A stretch of DNA of 64,000 bases from NCBI GenBank assembly GCA_938020525.1, contig CALIHW010000062.1, positions 1 to 64,000 on the forward strand, written 5' to 3'. This stretch comes from an uncultured Granulosicoccaceae bacterium (GTDB lineage Bacteria; Pseudomonadota; Gammaproteobacteria; Granulosicoccales; Granulosicoccaceae). Under the pieces are notes generated by a model that was not told the DNA's origin, searched no databases, and saw only the letters and a list, made by a program, of their open reading frames with translations. Below, in pieces: positions 49,387 through 59,412 of this stretch (positions are counted from its first letter, which is position 1; each line of letters begins with the position of its first letter). Made by a program: the position numbers and the translations under genes.

Positions 49387-52300
49387 ATGCCTATATCGCA
49401 GCGCTGGCAGCTCAATCGCGCTGGCATCACCAATGTCTATCAGTACGAGAATGAGGTACTGACATTTCGCGATGGTCGGTTGCTGTTGCGCGGGGTTAAC
49501 GGCTCCGGTAAGTCAACGGCGATGAACATGCTGTTGCCGTTTCTACTGACCGGCAAAACCCGCGGCATTGATGCAGCCGGCGAACAGACCGGGGTATTAA
49601 AATCCTGGATGCTTTCCGGACGTGATGAAAAGCAACCAGTTGGCTACCTGTGGCTGGAGTTTTCCCGAACAGCACTGACCGACTCTGCCAACAACCAACA
49701 GCAAACCGAGCACCTGTCTTTTGGTTGCGGTATTAAAGCCAATAGAGCCTCGGATACTATTAACACCTGGTGGTTTGTAACCTCCCAGCGACCGGGCATC
49801 GATTTCCAGTTACTCGAACAGCAACTGCCGTTATCTGTTGACTCGCTTCGCAATGCCATTTCTCCCGATCCGGTATTTGCGCAAGACAAGCGTGCCGACT
49901 ATCGCGCTGAAGTAACGCGACGCCTCTACAGTGGCGCACCGATTGATTCATTTCTCGACCTGATCAATGCCGTGCGTAACCCTCGCGTAGGTGACCGAAT
50001 AGATGTCGACTTACCGCAGTATCTAATAGATGCATTACCAAACCTGTCTGAAACTGCGCTGATAGAAGCCGCTCGACCACTGGATGATCTTGACGAACAT
50101 CGACGCAATGTTGCAGATCTTAAAACCACCGCAACCGGCCTCGATGGCATCACTCGCACTTATCGCAATTACGCCGTCACAGAACTACAACACGAGTATC
50201 AACAAGGACGCCAGGTGTTGTCTACGTTACGCAGTAAACGGCGCGATTTAAAAACAGCACTGCAAAACACCACTGACGCAGAGCAGGCAGAGATCGACGC
50301 ACGCGAACATCAGGCAGAATCAGAACAAAAGATAGATCATTTACAAGAGCAGATTCATGCACTGGAACAATCACCAGCGTACACACAGGGTCAACAACTC
50401 GAAGACTTGCGTCGTCATGTTGAAAGTCTTGATCACACTCTGCAGCAAAACGCAAAAAATGTAGATAGGCTGGAATCAAGATTGCCGCAAGCAGCAGGTG
50501 CAGTTACACAATCAGAGCAACGCACAGAACAGCACTGGCGGGAGTTAACAGAAGAACTGACCAAAATAGCCCGCGATGCAGACAATTGTGCACTCAAACA
50601 AAAACCCCCAGGCATAATGCCAGTCGCGCGCCTTGCCATTGAAAATGCGGCATTGCCAAAGCTCAGCGAACCGCTGGAACCCTTCGACAGTAACAGCTGC
50701 AACTCGCAACTCAACGCAGTCAATAGTGCTGCTGCGGCACGCAAGGGCGATATCGAAACCATACGCCAACAGTACCGTGTTGTAGAAAAAGCTGAAGCTA
50801 CCTTTAAAGATGCAGACACAGATCGCAAACAGGCGAGTGATATAGTCGACGATAGCATGCAACGCTTTGAGCTCGGACGCGATAAGCTCAAATCCGTCAG
50901 ACAGCAGTGGGTCAACAGTGTTGCCGCCTGGGTAAAAGAAACAAGAAAGGCAATTGTTAGCGCAGTAACTCCAAGCGGCTTCGACAAGGTTCAAGCCACT
51001 TATCTCAACACATCAGATACCGATAGAGTAGAGCTCCAACAAGCAGAGCTGTCGATCTATCGGCAGGAGCTACACAGCGGAATCAGCACGTCCATCAACG
51101 CCCAACAACGGACTGTTATTACCCTTGAATCACAGCAAAAGGAAGCAGCTGATCGGCACGAACTGGCGCAACAAGAACTGACCCGGTTGCAGGCAATGAC
51201 AGAGCCTGAAGTCCCGTGTCTTAACTGGCAACACCGCAGCGGATCAAGCTTTGCGGATCTGGTCGATTTCAAAGAACACTTATCCGCTGCACAGCGCGCA
51301 GCTATTGAAGCCGCACTTGAAGCCAGTGGCTTGATTTCAGCCACGCTCTCTGCAGAAGGCGCGATGTTGGCTAATGGTGAGTTGATAGCGACCAGTGGCG
51401 ACCTGGCTGACAAGCCGTTAAGCACCCTGCTCAAGGTTACGTTACCGGAAAATTCAACCATTGAACAAAGTAGCGTGCTGAGTTTACTGGAAAGCATCAA
51501 TACAGATTGGAATACAACCCACTCAGCTACCATTACTGACACTGGTAAATTTAAACTTGGTGTACTCACCGGACAACACTCAAAAACGCAGGCAGAGTAT
51601 GTAGGCATCAGTGCGAGACGAGAAAAACTCGAAGCACTTCGTCGTGAAGCCAAAGAACAACTTAAGCACTGCGAAGAAGAACTGACTCATATCAGCGCCA
51701 CTCACAATGCCGCCATCGCTTTTCTGCAACAGCTCAATACACTGCGCGAGACACTACCAACTCTGACTGATGTAGATAGTGCGCAAGCCAGCGCCCTGGC
51801 ACTTGAAGAGCAGCTAGCGGTTGCAAGAGACAGATTACAGGAAAAAGAAAAACGCTTGAGTGATGCGGAAAAAAGTCTGCACGTGGCTGACGAAGAACAC
51901 CAACGTCTTTGCAACTCGCTATCACTGCCAACTAATAAAGCACAATTAAACACACTGGAGCTCACGTTAAACGAGATCACTATTCAGGCAGATAAATCAA
52001 AACGTCTGGCTGTGATTGTGACACAAGCCTGTCACGACTGGACCGCATCAGTTGAACATTTACGTCGTGCCGTGCAGGATCTGGAACTGGCAACAACAAG
52101 ACTTCGTGACAGCCAGTCAGAATACGATACACAGCAGGCGCGACTCAGCACGTTGCAAGCTACACTTGGCACCAGCTATCGTGAGGTTATAGGTGAAATA
52201 AAAGAATATAAAAGCCAGCTGCGGGTATGCAAAGAGGGCTTACCTGCGGCAAAAGAACACACGGAGGTTACTATTCGCGCAGCCGAAACCGCTCGAGGTG

Positions 52301-53565
52301 AAGTTAAAAACTGCACGGCAGCCCAACAACAGGCAGAACTTCATTGCGCAACGCAACATAAACATTTGCATCAAGTGACCGAAGTACCGGGACTACTTAC
52401 CGCCGTAGCACAACAGTCAGAACAACCACAGCCAGACATCACGCACCACAGTGCCGACGCCGACGGGCTGGATTCACTGCTTGCCACACTCAAAACGTTA
52501 CTGCCATCCGAAAATCAAAGTACCCATGCCGATGGTGTGCGAATTTCTTTGCGCCAACGACGCAACCTGCTCGGCGCCGGATGGGATGCCGAAGATCATC
52601 AACCCGATCAGTCACTGCCAATGAGCATCACGGTGACCGGTCCACTCGGTCAAATGCCAGTGGCAGAATCATTGATTACCGTGCAAACACAACTTACGCG
52701 ATTACAGGCATTGTTAACTGAAAAACAAGATCAGGCGTTACGCAATCTCTTGCAGGGCATGATCGCAAGAGAAGTCGCAGAAAAAATGTTTCAGGCAAAG
52801 CGATTGATTGATCGTATGAATGATCGACTCTCAAGCGTTACCACAAGCCATGGCATTGGCGTAAAACTGCGCTGGCGTCAATCACCCGATCTTGAGGACG
52901 CAGTTGCCAACACAGTAGCCATACTCGGCAAGCAGCCAGATCTGCGTACCGAAGAGGAAGAAAGTACCTTGCGTGAGGCACTGGCCAGCGCGTTGGACGA
53001 AGCACGCCAACTGTCACCAGATGCACCTTACAGGCACTTAATTGCCCAGGTATTCGATTATCGTGCATGGCATGAAATGCATGTGTTGCTACGCCGCGGT
53101 GAAGAAACAGCTAAGCGCCTGACCCGTCGAACACCATTGTCAGAAGGCGAGAAAAAACTCGTGTCCTATCTGCCATTGTTTGCAGCGGTTGCCGCCAGTT
53201 GCGATGCTCTGGCAGATACCGGCGAGAGTTCAGTGCCAAGATTTTTATTGCTTGATGATGCTTTTGCCAAAGTCTCTGAAGATAATCATGCAGCCCTCTT
53301 TGGTTTGCTGGTGGACCTTGATCTGGATTTTATCGCCACCAGCGAACGACTGTGGGGAACACATGCAAGCGTGCCCGGTTTAGCCATCACAGAAGTTGTT
53401 CGCGATACCGAGCTCGGTGCCATATTGCTCGAACACAGTCACTGGGATGGCAAAGAACTGCACTTATCTGCACCGATGAATCTGGAACAAGACACATGGA
53501 GCGGTGGTTTACTGCCAGTCGAGCAAACCGGTTACCAGCGGCCAGATTCACCTGCCACAGATTGA
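49387..53565 (+). CDS. jetC: Wadjet type II-like SMC/MukB-like ATPase JetC (TIGR02680-like)
   Basis: FRDGRLLLRGVNGSGKSTAMNMLLPFLLTG (Walker A), long coiled coil, TPLSEGEKKLVSYLPLFAA signature, PRFLLLDDAFAKVSEDN Walker B. Confidence 0.93.
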   Translation: MPISQRWQLNRAGITNVYQYENEVLTFRDGRLLLRGVNGSGKSTAMNMLLPFLLTGKTRGIDAAGEQTGVLKSWMLSGRDEKQPVGYLWLEFSRTALTDSANNQQQTEHLSFGCGIKANRASDTINTWWFVTSQRPGIDFQLLEQQLPLSVDSLRNAISPDPVFAQDKRADYRAEVTRRLYSGAPIDSFLDLINAVRNPRVGDRIDVDLPQYLIDALPNLSETALIEAARPLDDLDEHRRNVADLKTTATGLDGITRTYRNYAVTELQHEYQQGRQVLSTLRSKRRDLKTALQNTTDAEQAEIDAREHQAESEQKIDHLQEQIHALEQSPAYTQGQQLEDLRRHVESLDHTLQQNAKNVDRLESRLPQAAGAVTQSEQRTEQHWRELTEELTKIARDADNCALKQKPPGIMPVARLAIENAALPKLSEPLEPFDSNSCNSQLNAVNSAAAARKGDIETIRQQYRVVEKAEATFKDADTDRKQASDIVDDSMQRFELGRDKLKSVRQQWVNSVAAWVKETRKAIVSAVTPSGFDKVQATYLNTSDTDRVELQQAELSIYRQELHSGISTSINAQQRTVITLESQQKEAADRHELAQQELTRLQAMTEPEVPCLNWQHRSGSSFADLVDFKEHLSAAQRAAIEAALEASGLISATLSAEGAMLANGELIATSGDLADKPLSTLLKVTLPENSTIEQSSVLSLLESINTDWNTTHSATITDTGKFKLGVLTGQHSKTQAEYVGISARREKLEALRREAKEQLKHCEEELTHISATHNAAIAFLQQLNTLRETLPTLTDVDSAQASALALEEQLAVARDRLQEKEKRLSDAEKSLHVADEEHQRLCNSLSLPTNKAQLNTLELTLNEITIQADKSKRLAVIVTQACHDWTASVEHLRRAVQDLELATTRLRDSQSEYDTQQARLSTLQATLGTSYREVIGEIKEYKSQLRVCKEGLPAAKEHTEVTIRAAETARGEVKNCTAAQQQAELHCATQHKHLHQVTEVPGLLTAVAQQSEQPQPDITHHSADADGLDSLLATLKTLLPSENQSTHADGVRISLRQRRNLLGAGWDAEDHQPDQSLPMSITVTGPLGQMPVAESLITVQTQLTRLQALLTEKQDQALRNLLQGMIAREVAEKMFQAKRLIDRMNDRLSSVTTSHGIGVKLRWRQSPDLEDAVANTVAILGKQPDLRTEEEESTLREALASALDEARQLSPDAPYRHLIAQVFDYRAWHEMHVLLRRGEETAKRLTRRTPLSEGEKKLVSYLPLFAAVAASCDALADTGESSVPRFLLLDDAFAKVSEDNHAALFGLLVDLDLDFIATSERLWGTHASVPGLAITEVVRDTELGAILLEHSHWDGKELHLSAPMNLEQDTWSGGLLPVEQTGYQRPDSPATD

Positions 53566-53569
53566 CCAG

Positions 53570-55159
53570 ATGACCGCTGAACCGAACAATAACAAGCTCA
53601 ACAAAAATAGCGTAAGCCAGCGCAACCCACTTCAAGGCGACGACAGTGCAGACGAAGCACGCCTGTTGTTTCGCTACCTTGGTGGTGAAGAATGGCGTGA
53701 GTACCGAGCTATTTTGTCTGTGTTTGCAGACACATTCTTTACCGAGTTTTCTCCTGATGATGTTATCGCGGCGTTGCGAAAAACTGAAGTCGATATCGAT
53801 GACGCGGTGGTGGCCGACCGGCTCGAAAGCCTACGCGGCTGGGGCAATCTAAGCGCTTCAACGTCGGTTGGCAACCCGGCCAGTCTGGATGACTATTACA
53901 AACGTCGGCATCGTTACTTAATTACCCGCGCCGGACAGGAAGTCTACGATATCGTCGAGGGCATACTGCATCGTATCGATGATGTTAGTGATGTACAGGC
54001 AGGAAGACTCAGAGACTTACACCGTGCACTGGAACAACTGATCACACTGTGTGAACGAGATCTGAATACGATAGAAGCAGATTCTATCGTCGATGCCGTG
54101 CGTATGGTGTTTGACCCACATGAATCGTTCAGTACCGAGATCACACAGTTCTTTGCATCGATCAATCAATGGCAAAGCCGCTTTGATCTAGACGCAGACG
54201 AGATCACCTTCTTTGCAGAAGTGCTGGTCGGCTATGTATCTGAACAACTGGTAGAAATAGAACGCATGGCGCGTCCGATTGCCAACAGTTTGCAAATACT
54301 GTCGCCACATATCGATCAGGTTGTACAACACGCACGCTCCGGTCTTGCAGCGCGGGTTGAAGACGCAGGTCTTGCGGAGTCAGTGTCGGTGCGTTATCCA
54401 AAAGGCTCACAACAATCCGACTGGAATCATCTGATGAGATGGTTCGGCGCTGGCATTGATGGATACTCACGCCTTGATGCTCTCACTCGCCAGGCACTGG
54501 CCGCAGTGCGCACACTTACCGGCAACCTGACGCGATTATCACGCGTTGGTGCCGGTGCTGCGTCAAGACGCAGAGACTTTGTAAAGCTTGCACGCTTTAT
54601 TGATGCAGCCGAGGATCAAGATCAGGTACAAGCACTACTGGCTGCGTCTTTTGGACTGTACCCATCACGCCATTTAGGCATGTTGGCGGCAGACGCCGAC
54701 GACCCGGTCGCCACCTCTACTACCTGGCAAAAAGCACCAACAGCGATGGTACCCATCAGCTTACGAGAACGCGGTGAAAGAATTCAACGCGGAAGCTTCA
54801 GTAAAGTGCAAAATCGCGCTGCCGAACGTGAACAACTGCGCATGGCACGCCAACGGGCACGCGATGAAGAAACACTTACAGCGCAAGAGCTGTTAAATGC
54901 TGCCAACACTCACGGACAACTCACCGAACTTAATGTAAGCCCGCGTGCCATGCGACGCTTGCAAATGCTCATGTCGGCTTCTAGTGCGCAGCGCAAACCC
55001 GGCCAGACTCAGCGCAATGCCAAAGATAAAGATCTGCAGTGCACGGTAAAACGTTCACCCGGTCAGCAAGTAAGAATTCACTCAAGCGATGGAACACTCA
55101 CGCTGAACGACGCTGAAGTGTTTATATACTCCACTGACCAGTGGCAACAACATGGCTGA
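53570..55159 (+). CDS. jetA: Wadjet type II-like kleisin JetA (DUF2397/TIGR02677-like)
   Basis: Position in locus; ARLLFRYLGGEEWREYRAILSVFADTFFTEFSPDDVIAAL; ORF opens at 53504, ATG 53570 follows the jetC stop. Confidence 0.85.
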   Translation: MTAEPNNNKLNKNSVSQRNPLQGDDSADEARLLFRYLGGEEWREYRAILSVFADTFFTEFSPDDVIAALRKTEVDIDDAVVADRLESLRGWGNLSASTSVGNPASLDDYYKRRHRYLITRAGQEVYDIVEGILHRIDDVSDVQAGRLRDLHRALEQLITLCERDLNTIEADSIVDAVRMVFDPHESFSTEITQFFASINQWQSRFDLDADEITFFAEVLVGYVSEQLVEIERMARPIANSLQILSPHIDQVVQHARSGLAARVEDAGLAESVSVRYPKGSQQSDWNHLMRWFGAGIDGYSRLDALTRQALAAVRTLTGNLTRLSRVGAGAASRRRDFVKLARFIDAAEDQDQVQALLAASFGLYPSRHLGMLAADADDPVATSTTWQKAPTAMVPISLRERGERIQRGSFSKVQNRAAEREQLRMARQRARDEETLTAQELLNAANTHGQLTELNVSPRAMRRLQMLMSASSAQRKPGQTQRNAKDKDLQCTVKRSPGQQVRIHSSDGTLTLNDAEVFIYSTDQWQQHG

Positions 55160-56306
55160 CAATCAACGCGACCAACTACAACAAGCAGCACGCCACTTAC
55201 TACAGCAGCCACTCACCTGCGCCGAGCACTATCCGGAAATTTTCGCACTGATACGCCGTCATCAACAAACCTTGGATCGCTGGTACACACAACGACTGGG
55301 TTATCGGCTACATGTAGCGAGTTCCACTGCACGACTGTACAAATCCACCGTGATCCCGCATCGCCCTCAATTGCGTGCACCGGTTGGCAGTAAACGTCAG
55401 ATGTCACAACGCGAATCTACCCTATTGGTGTTAATACTGGCGGCAGTAGCGGCAGGCCCGCGTGTAATTAGTCTGCGTGATCTAATCGATGATGTACGCA
55501 GCCAGGCAACCGACGCAGATATCACACTCAGTAACGAACCTATTGAAAGACGCGCACTGATCATCGCACTGAAATGGCTAATCCAAAACGGTATCGTGAA
55601 AGAACTGCATGAGCACATCGACCGCTATGAACACGACGATACAGCCGATGCGATTCTCGAGATCGATCCGGACAGAGTAGGACTCCTGCCGCTCGCCATA
55701 CTAGGTCGCGCAGAAAATACCGAGCAATTACTTGATCGTACAGATCGTCGCACCAATACCAGGCAATGGATGCGTGCGCAATTAACCGAAGACCCCGTGT
55801 TGTATAAAACTGATGTCAGTGACTACGAATGGTCAGAACTGCGGCGCAGACTCGGAGAAGAAATAACCATGCTGGATGAAATGTTCGATCTGCAACTTGA
55901 ATCGCGTGCCGAAGGCATTGCTGCAATTGACCCCGACGGAAGCCTGACCGATCAACCGTTTCCATCCACCGGCACCGTCGGCCACGCGGCGCTACTATTT
56001 ATAGAACATCTCATGCAAACGCCAGATATGAGCTGCACCGAAGATCAGGCCGTGCAAATCATTGAAGAACTGGCAGAGCAGAACCAGAAACACTGGTCTA
56101 AAGCACGAGTGCAGAGTCCGCAGACTTTTTTGCGTGAGGTTGTACATTTACTGATTGACCATCGTTTGCTGGAAAAAGACGACACCCACTACACCTTGTT
56201 ACCCGCCGCCGCACGCTACCGACACAACACCACCATTACCAGCAATGACTCAGTTGATGAATCAGAAGATCAATCCACCCCTATGCAACAGGACACACTC
56301 TGGTAG
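55152..56306 (+). CDS. jetB: Wadjet type II-like JetB (DUF2398/TIGR02678-like)
   Basis: 8-bp overlap with jetA; ARLYKSTVIPHRPQLRAPVGSKRQMSQRESTLLVLILAAVAAGP. Confidence 0.85.
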   Translation: MADNQRDQLQQAARHLLQQPLTCAEHYPEIFALIRRHQQTLDRWYTQRLGYRLHVASSTARLYKSTVIPHRPQLRAPVGSKRQMSQRESTLLVLILAAVAAGPRVISLRDLIDDVRSQATDADITLSNEPIERRALIIALKWLIQNGIVKELHEHIDRYEHDDTADAILEIDPDRVGLLPLAILGRAENTEQLLDRTDRRTNTRQWMRAQLTEDPVLYKTDVSDYEWSELRRRLGEEITMLDEMFDLQLESRAEGIAAIDPDGSLTDQPFPSTGTVGHAALLFIEHLMQTPDMSCTEDQAVQIIEELAEQNQKHWSKARVQSPQTFLREVVHLLIDHRLLEKDDTHYTLLPAAARYRHNTTITSNDSVDESEDQSTPMQQDTLW

Positions 56307-56309
56307 CTT

Positions 56310-57530
56310 ATGTCTATACCGGATTCACTGTCACACGATGCACTAGCGCCACTTTGGGAAAAGATACGTCAACGGCTGGATAAGTACGGGCCAGACAGGC
56401 GCGGTACGATAAAACTGCCGCGCCTAACAGACAACGCCGCACTGATATTGTCCTCTTTGTTAGATAAAAAACTTACCTCTCGTATTAACCTGGACGAGCT
56501 CGAAGTATCGTTAACAGCAAAAGGCGTCGGCTCCGACCTTACAACAGCACTGGATATCCTCGGCTATCCCGCAAGTGCCAGCCGTGAAGCATTTCGTGCC
56601 GCCAACCTGCGTCGAGCCGATGCACGAACAGCGGTTGATAATGCCATCACCAGCTGGCCCGAAACATGGTGCGAAGAATGGGTAGAATGGTTGTTCCGCT
56701 CAGGCATCATGGCAAACACCAACAATCACTCTGCCCTGCAACTAGTGGAACAAGTTCGCAGAGTACTTGATTATCTAAAAGATACACAACACCAGCAAAT
56801 CGCCCGCAATGACCTGGCAGTAAAGCTATTCGGTTCATCACACGCCCTTGACGACAGCACCGCCATAGAACGCGCTGCACGCAGAACCCTATGGCACAAG
56901 ATTAACAAAACTCCCGACTATCACGAGAGACGCGCTGTCTGGAGTGCTGCAGGCATCACCACAGACCGGGTCTCGACACCGGTTTTGAGCTGGAGCTTAA
57001 AACTTCACCCACACACTGCACTGGGTAAACTTTGTAACGCAGCAAACGAGGCAGGCATACCACTGCACTTAAGCACACTTGCACTGGAGCAAAATGAAAT
57101 TCGCGGTATCGAGATACAAAAACCCATATTGGTGGTAGAAAACCCCAGATTAGTAGAAGCTGCAGCCGAACGCCAAGTCAATCAAACTGTAATCACCACC
57201 AACGGCAATCCATCCAATGTGGTGATCATACTGATTAAAGCGCTGCTACAGCAAAACATCGAAATACTCTATCACGGCGACTTTGATGCCGCAGGCATCG
57301 CTATCTGCAAGCGCATGTTTACCATGGGTTGCAAACCCTGGCTAATGAGTGCTGAAAATTATATCAACGCACTTGAAAAGGCCAGTCGGCTCAAGCTGAC
57401 ACTACCGCTTGAAGATTCTGCCTATGGAGATACACCGTGGGACAATGAACTGCAAACACAACTGACAAAACACAAACTTGTGATTCACGAAGAATTGTTG
57501 ATAGACGAGATACTCGACACCCGTTTCTAA
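56310..57530 (+). CDS. jetD: Wadjet type II-like nuclease JetD (DUF3323 + DUF2399 Toprim-like, TIGR02679-like)
   Basis: ILVVENPRLVEAA...IEILYHGDFDAAGIAICKRM (Toprim E and DxD-type motifs). Confidence 0.88.
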   Translation: MSIPDSLSHDALAPLWEKIRQRLDKYGPDRRGTIKLPRLTDNAALILSSLLDKKLTSRINLDELEVSLTAKGVGSDLTTALDILGYPASASREAFRAANLRRADARTAVDNAITSWPETWCEEWVEWLFRSGIMANTNNHSALQLVEQVRRVLDYLKDTQHQQIARNDLAVKLFGSSHALDDSTAIERAARRTLWHKINKTPDYHERRAVWSAAGITTDRVSTPVLSWSLKLHPHTALGKLCNAANEAGIPLHLSTLALEQNEIRGIEIQKPILVVENPRLVEAAAERQVNQTVITTNGNPSNVVIILIKALLQQNIEILYHGDFDAAGIAICKRMFTMGCKPWLMSAENYINALEKASRLKLTLPLEDSAYGDTPWDNELQTQLTKHKLVIHEELLIDEILDTRF

Positions 57531-57661
57531 CTGTCTTCTATAGATCAAGCTTGCACTCATGATTGATTGCCCGATGCGTTTATATGATATGACGCGGTAT
57601 CTCGGACCTAATAGTTGATTAATGAACGATCACCTCTTTTACTTTTTAAAAAGATCAGTTC

Positions 57662-57793
57662 AATTACAGAAATCTGGAATTGCCGAAGTTCAGGCAGTAC
57701 GCGATCGAGGACCCGCATGGGTTCCTTGAGGATGCGGGCGAACTTCTAATCAGTGACGAGATCCAGCGCGCACGCTCTTTAGCTCGTTTATGA
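57662..57793 (+). pseudogene. Remnant of AAA_14/DUF4143-type ATPase gene
   Basis: 44-codon frame NYRNLELPKFRQYAIEDPHGFLEDAGELLISDEIQRARSLARL* resembling the YVNLEDPxxRxFAxxDPRGFL...DEIQRAP block. Confidence 0.6.
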
Positions 57794-57962
57794 AGGTGCG
57801 AAACGAGAAAATTGTCAGACAAGCCAACAAAGAAAACGAGTGCAGCGGGCACTTCCAGGAGTCTCACCACAAGTCGCAGGCCTTCGAATAGGTTCTGAAC
57901 TTTACTTTCGAGAATTGTCGTGTATTATTATTTGGGATATTTATCCCAAATAAGGAAATCTA

Positions 57963-59045
57963 ATGTTTAACATCAATTTTGTGAACACTATTGCTGCCTC
58001 AGCTGTATTGTTGTTAGTTGGGTGCGGGGGAAATGGAACGAATTCAGATAATCCGAACGAATCAGGAGAAACCAACACAGACAGTACCAGCCAATTCAAT
58101 CCTGATCTGGAAGGCATGGTAAACAGTGGTGAGCCCGGGGGGGATATCACAGCCATTGCAGGATTGTGGGATGGCACAACAAGCAATGGTGACGTGGTTT
58201 ACTGGAGCTTTGCTGCCGATGGTGTGTTGACGCGCTACGACTTTCAGCAAGATGGTATACCTTCCGCGTCGGGTGAAAATTGTTATTCCGTCAGTGAGCC
58301 TATCACCGTTACACCTGAAGGCGGCGAAGACTACTCCATTGGAAATGTTGCTGTGACTGCTGTGGTGAATGGTGAGTCTCTTAGTATTACGTTTCTGGAA
58401 GCAGACCAGTTTGATCTGGATGAAAACGGTGATACTCAGGAAACGCCGGTGTTTGTGTGGACAAGACTTACCACACCCATGCTGGAAGATCTTAATAGCT
58501 GCACGCCATCAACTGATGATATCCAGACTACTGATGAGGTTGCTGGCGATCGTCCACTTAACCCATTAATACCTGATCCACCTACCGATACGGTATCTTT
58601 GTCGACCTTTTTCAATGGTAGCTTTGATGGGGATGCGATGACCGGCGTCGGCTTTACTTTACTAGAGCAGGCAGGTTCCGCCTTACATGTAAGAGGATTT
58701 TGGGGCAGCCCTACTTCTTATTATGAGGTTATTATGGATATAAATGAAACCACTGATGGCACATATCAACTCGACAGTGGCAACGGCGGAGTTTTTCAAA
58801 TTATTGGTGGCGATGCCGTCGCAGCTTCGTTTAGCAGTTCTGGAGAGTCGTCAGACACAGTTACATTTGCCTGGGATAGAGATGCAGGACTAATAGCGGG
58901 TGATTTCGCCTTTACTGCGGTTGGTGATGACGATTCCCGCGTGGATGTAAGTGGTGAGTTTAATACCGCAGTTGGTAGCGATGGTAATGCCTGGCATTGC
59001 AACTTTGACGATGAGGTAATCAGCATTTGCTGGTTTACTGAATAG
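57963..59045 (+). CDS. Lipoprotein, hypothetical
   Basis: Lipobox LLLVGCGGNG; Asp/Thr/Ser-rich beta-type sequence. Confidence 0.8.
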   Translation: MFNINFVNTIAASAVLLLVGCGGNGTNSDNPNESGETNTDSTSQFNPDLEGMVNSGEPGGDITAIAGLWDGTTSNGDVVYWSFAADGVLTRYDFQQDGIPSASGENCYSVSEPITVTPEGGEDYSIGNVAVTAVVNGESLSITFLEADQFDLDENGDTQETPVFVWTRLTTPMLEDLNSCTPSTDDIQTTDEVAGDRPLNPLIPDPPTDTVSLSTFFNGSFDGDAMTGVGFTLLEQAGSALHVRGFWGSPTSYYEVIMDINETTDGTYQLDSGNGGVFQIIGGDAVAASFSSSGESSDTVTFAWDRDAGLIAGDFAFTAVGDDDSRVDVSGEFNTAVGSDGNAWHCNFDDEVISICWFTE

Positions 59046-59412
59046 TTGACTCAACTCGGAGACACAGCTCGTTAATTTGATCACTGATAAGGTTACCGGA
59101 CCATTCTCAAAATCAATGGCATCGCAAAACGCGAACTGCCATCACTGAATTCCCGGTTAGACAAGACGTTGAAATTTCCATAGTAACTGTTGACACCCCA
59201 ATGGATTTTTAACAGTATTCTCCTTGGAGGGAGAACTTCTCCCTGGAGGATTAGTGTCTTGCTGACTTGCGCACGAGCGGAGACTACACAACCGTATCGA
59301 TTTATCAGTAAAAATGCATCCGCGGCGGTCCACTATCAATCACACATTGAATCTACTGACAACAACTCAGGGTGTGGCCCGACGGTTGTATTAGCTACTC
59401 GGCGCTGATTAT

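Noticed and set aside
50433-51980. Minus-strand ORFs of 184, 149, 198 and 92 aa inside jetC
   Set aside because: Antisense to a well-supported long coding region; no recognisable domains.
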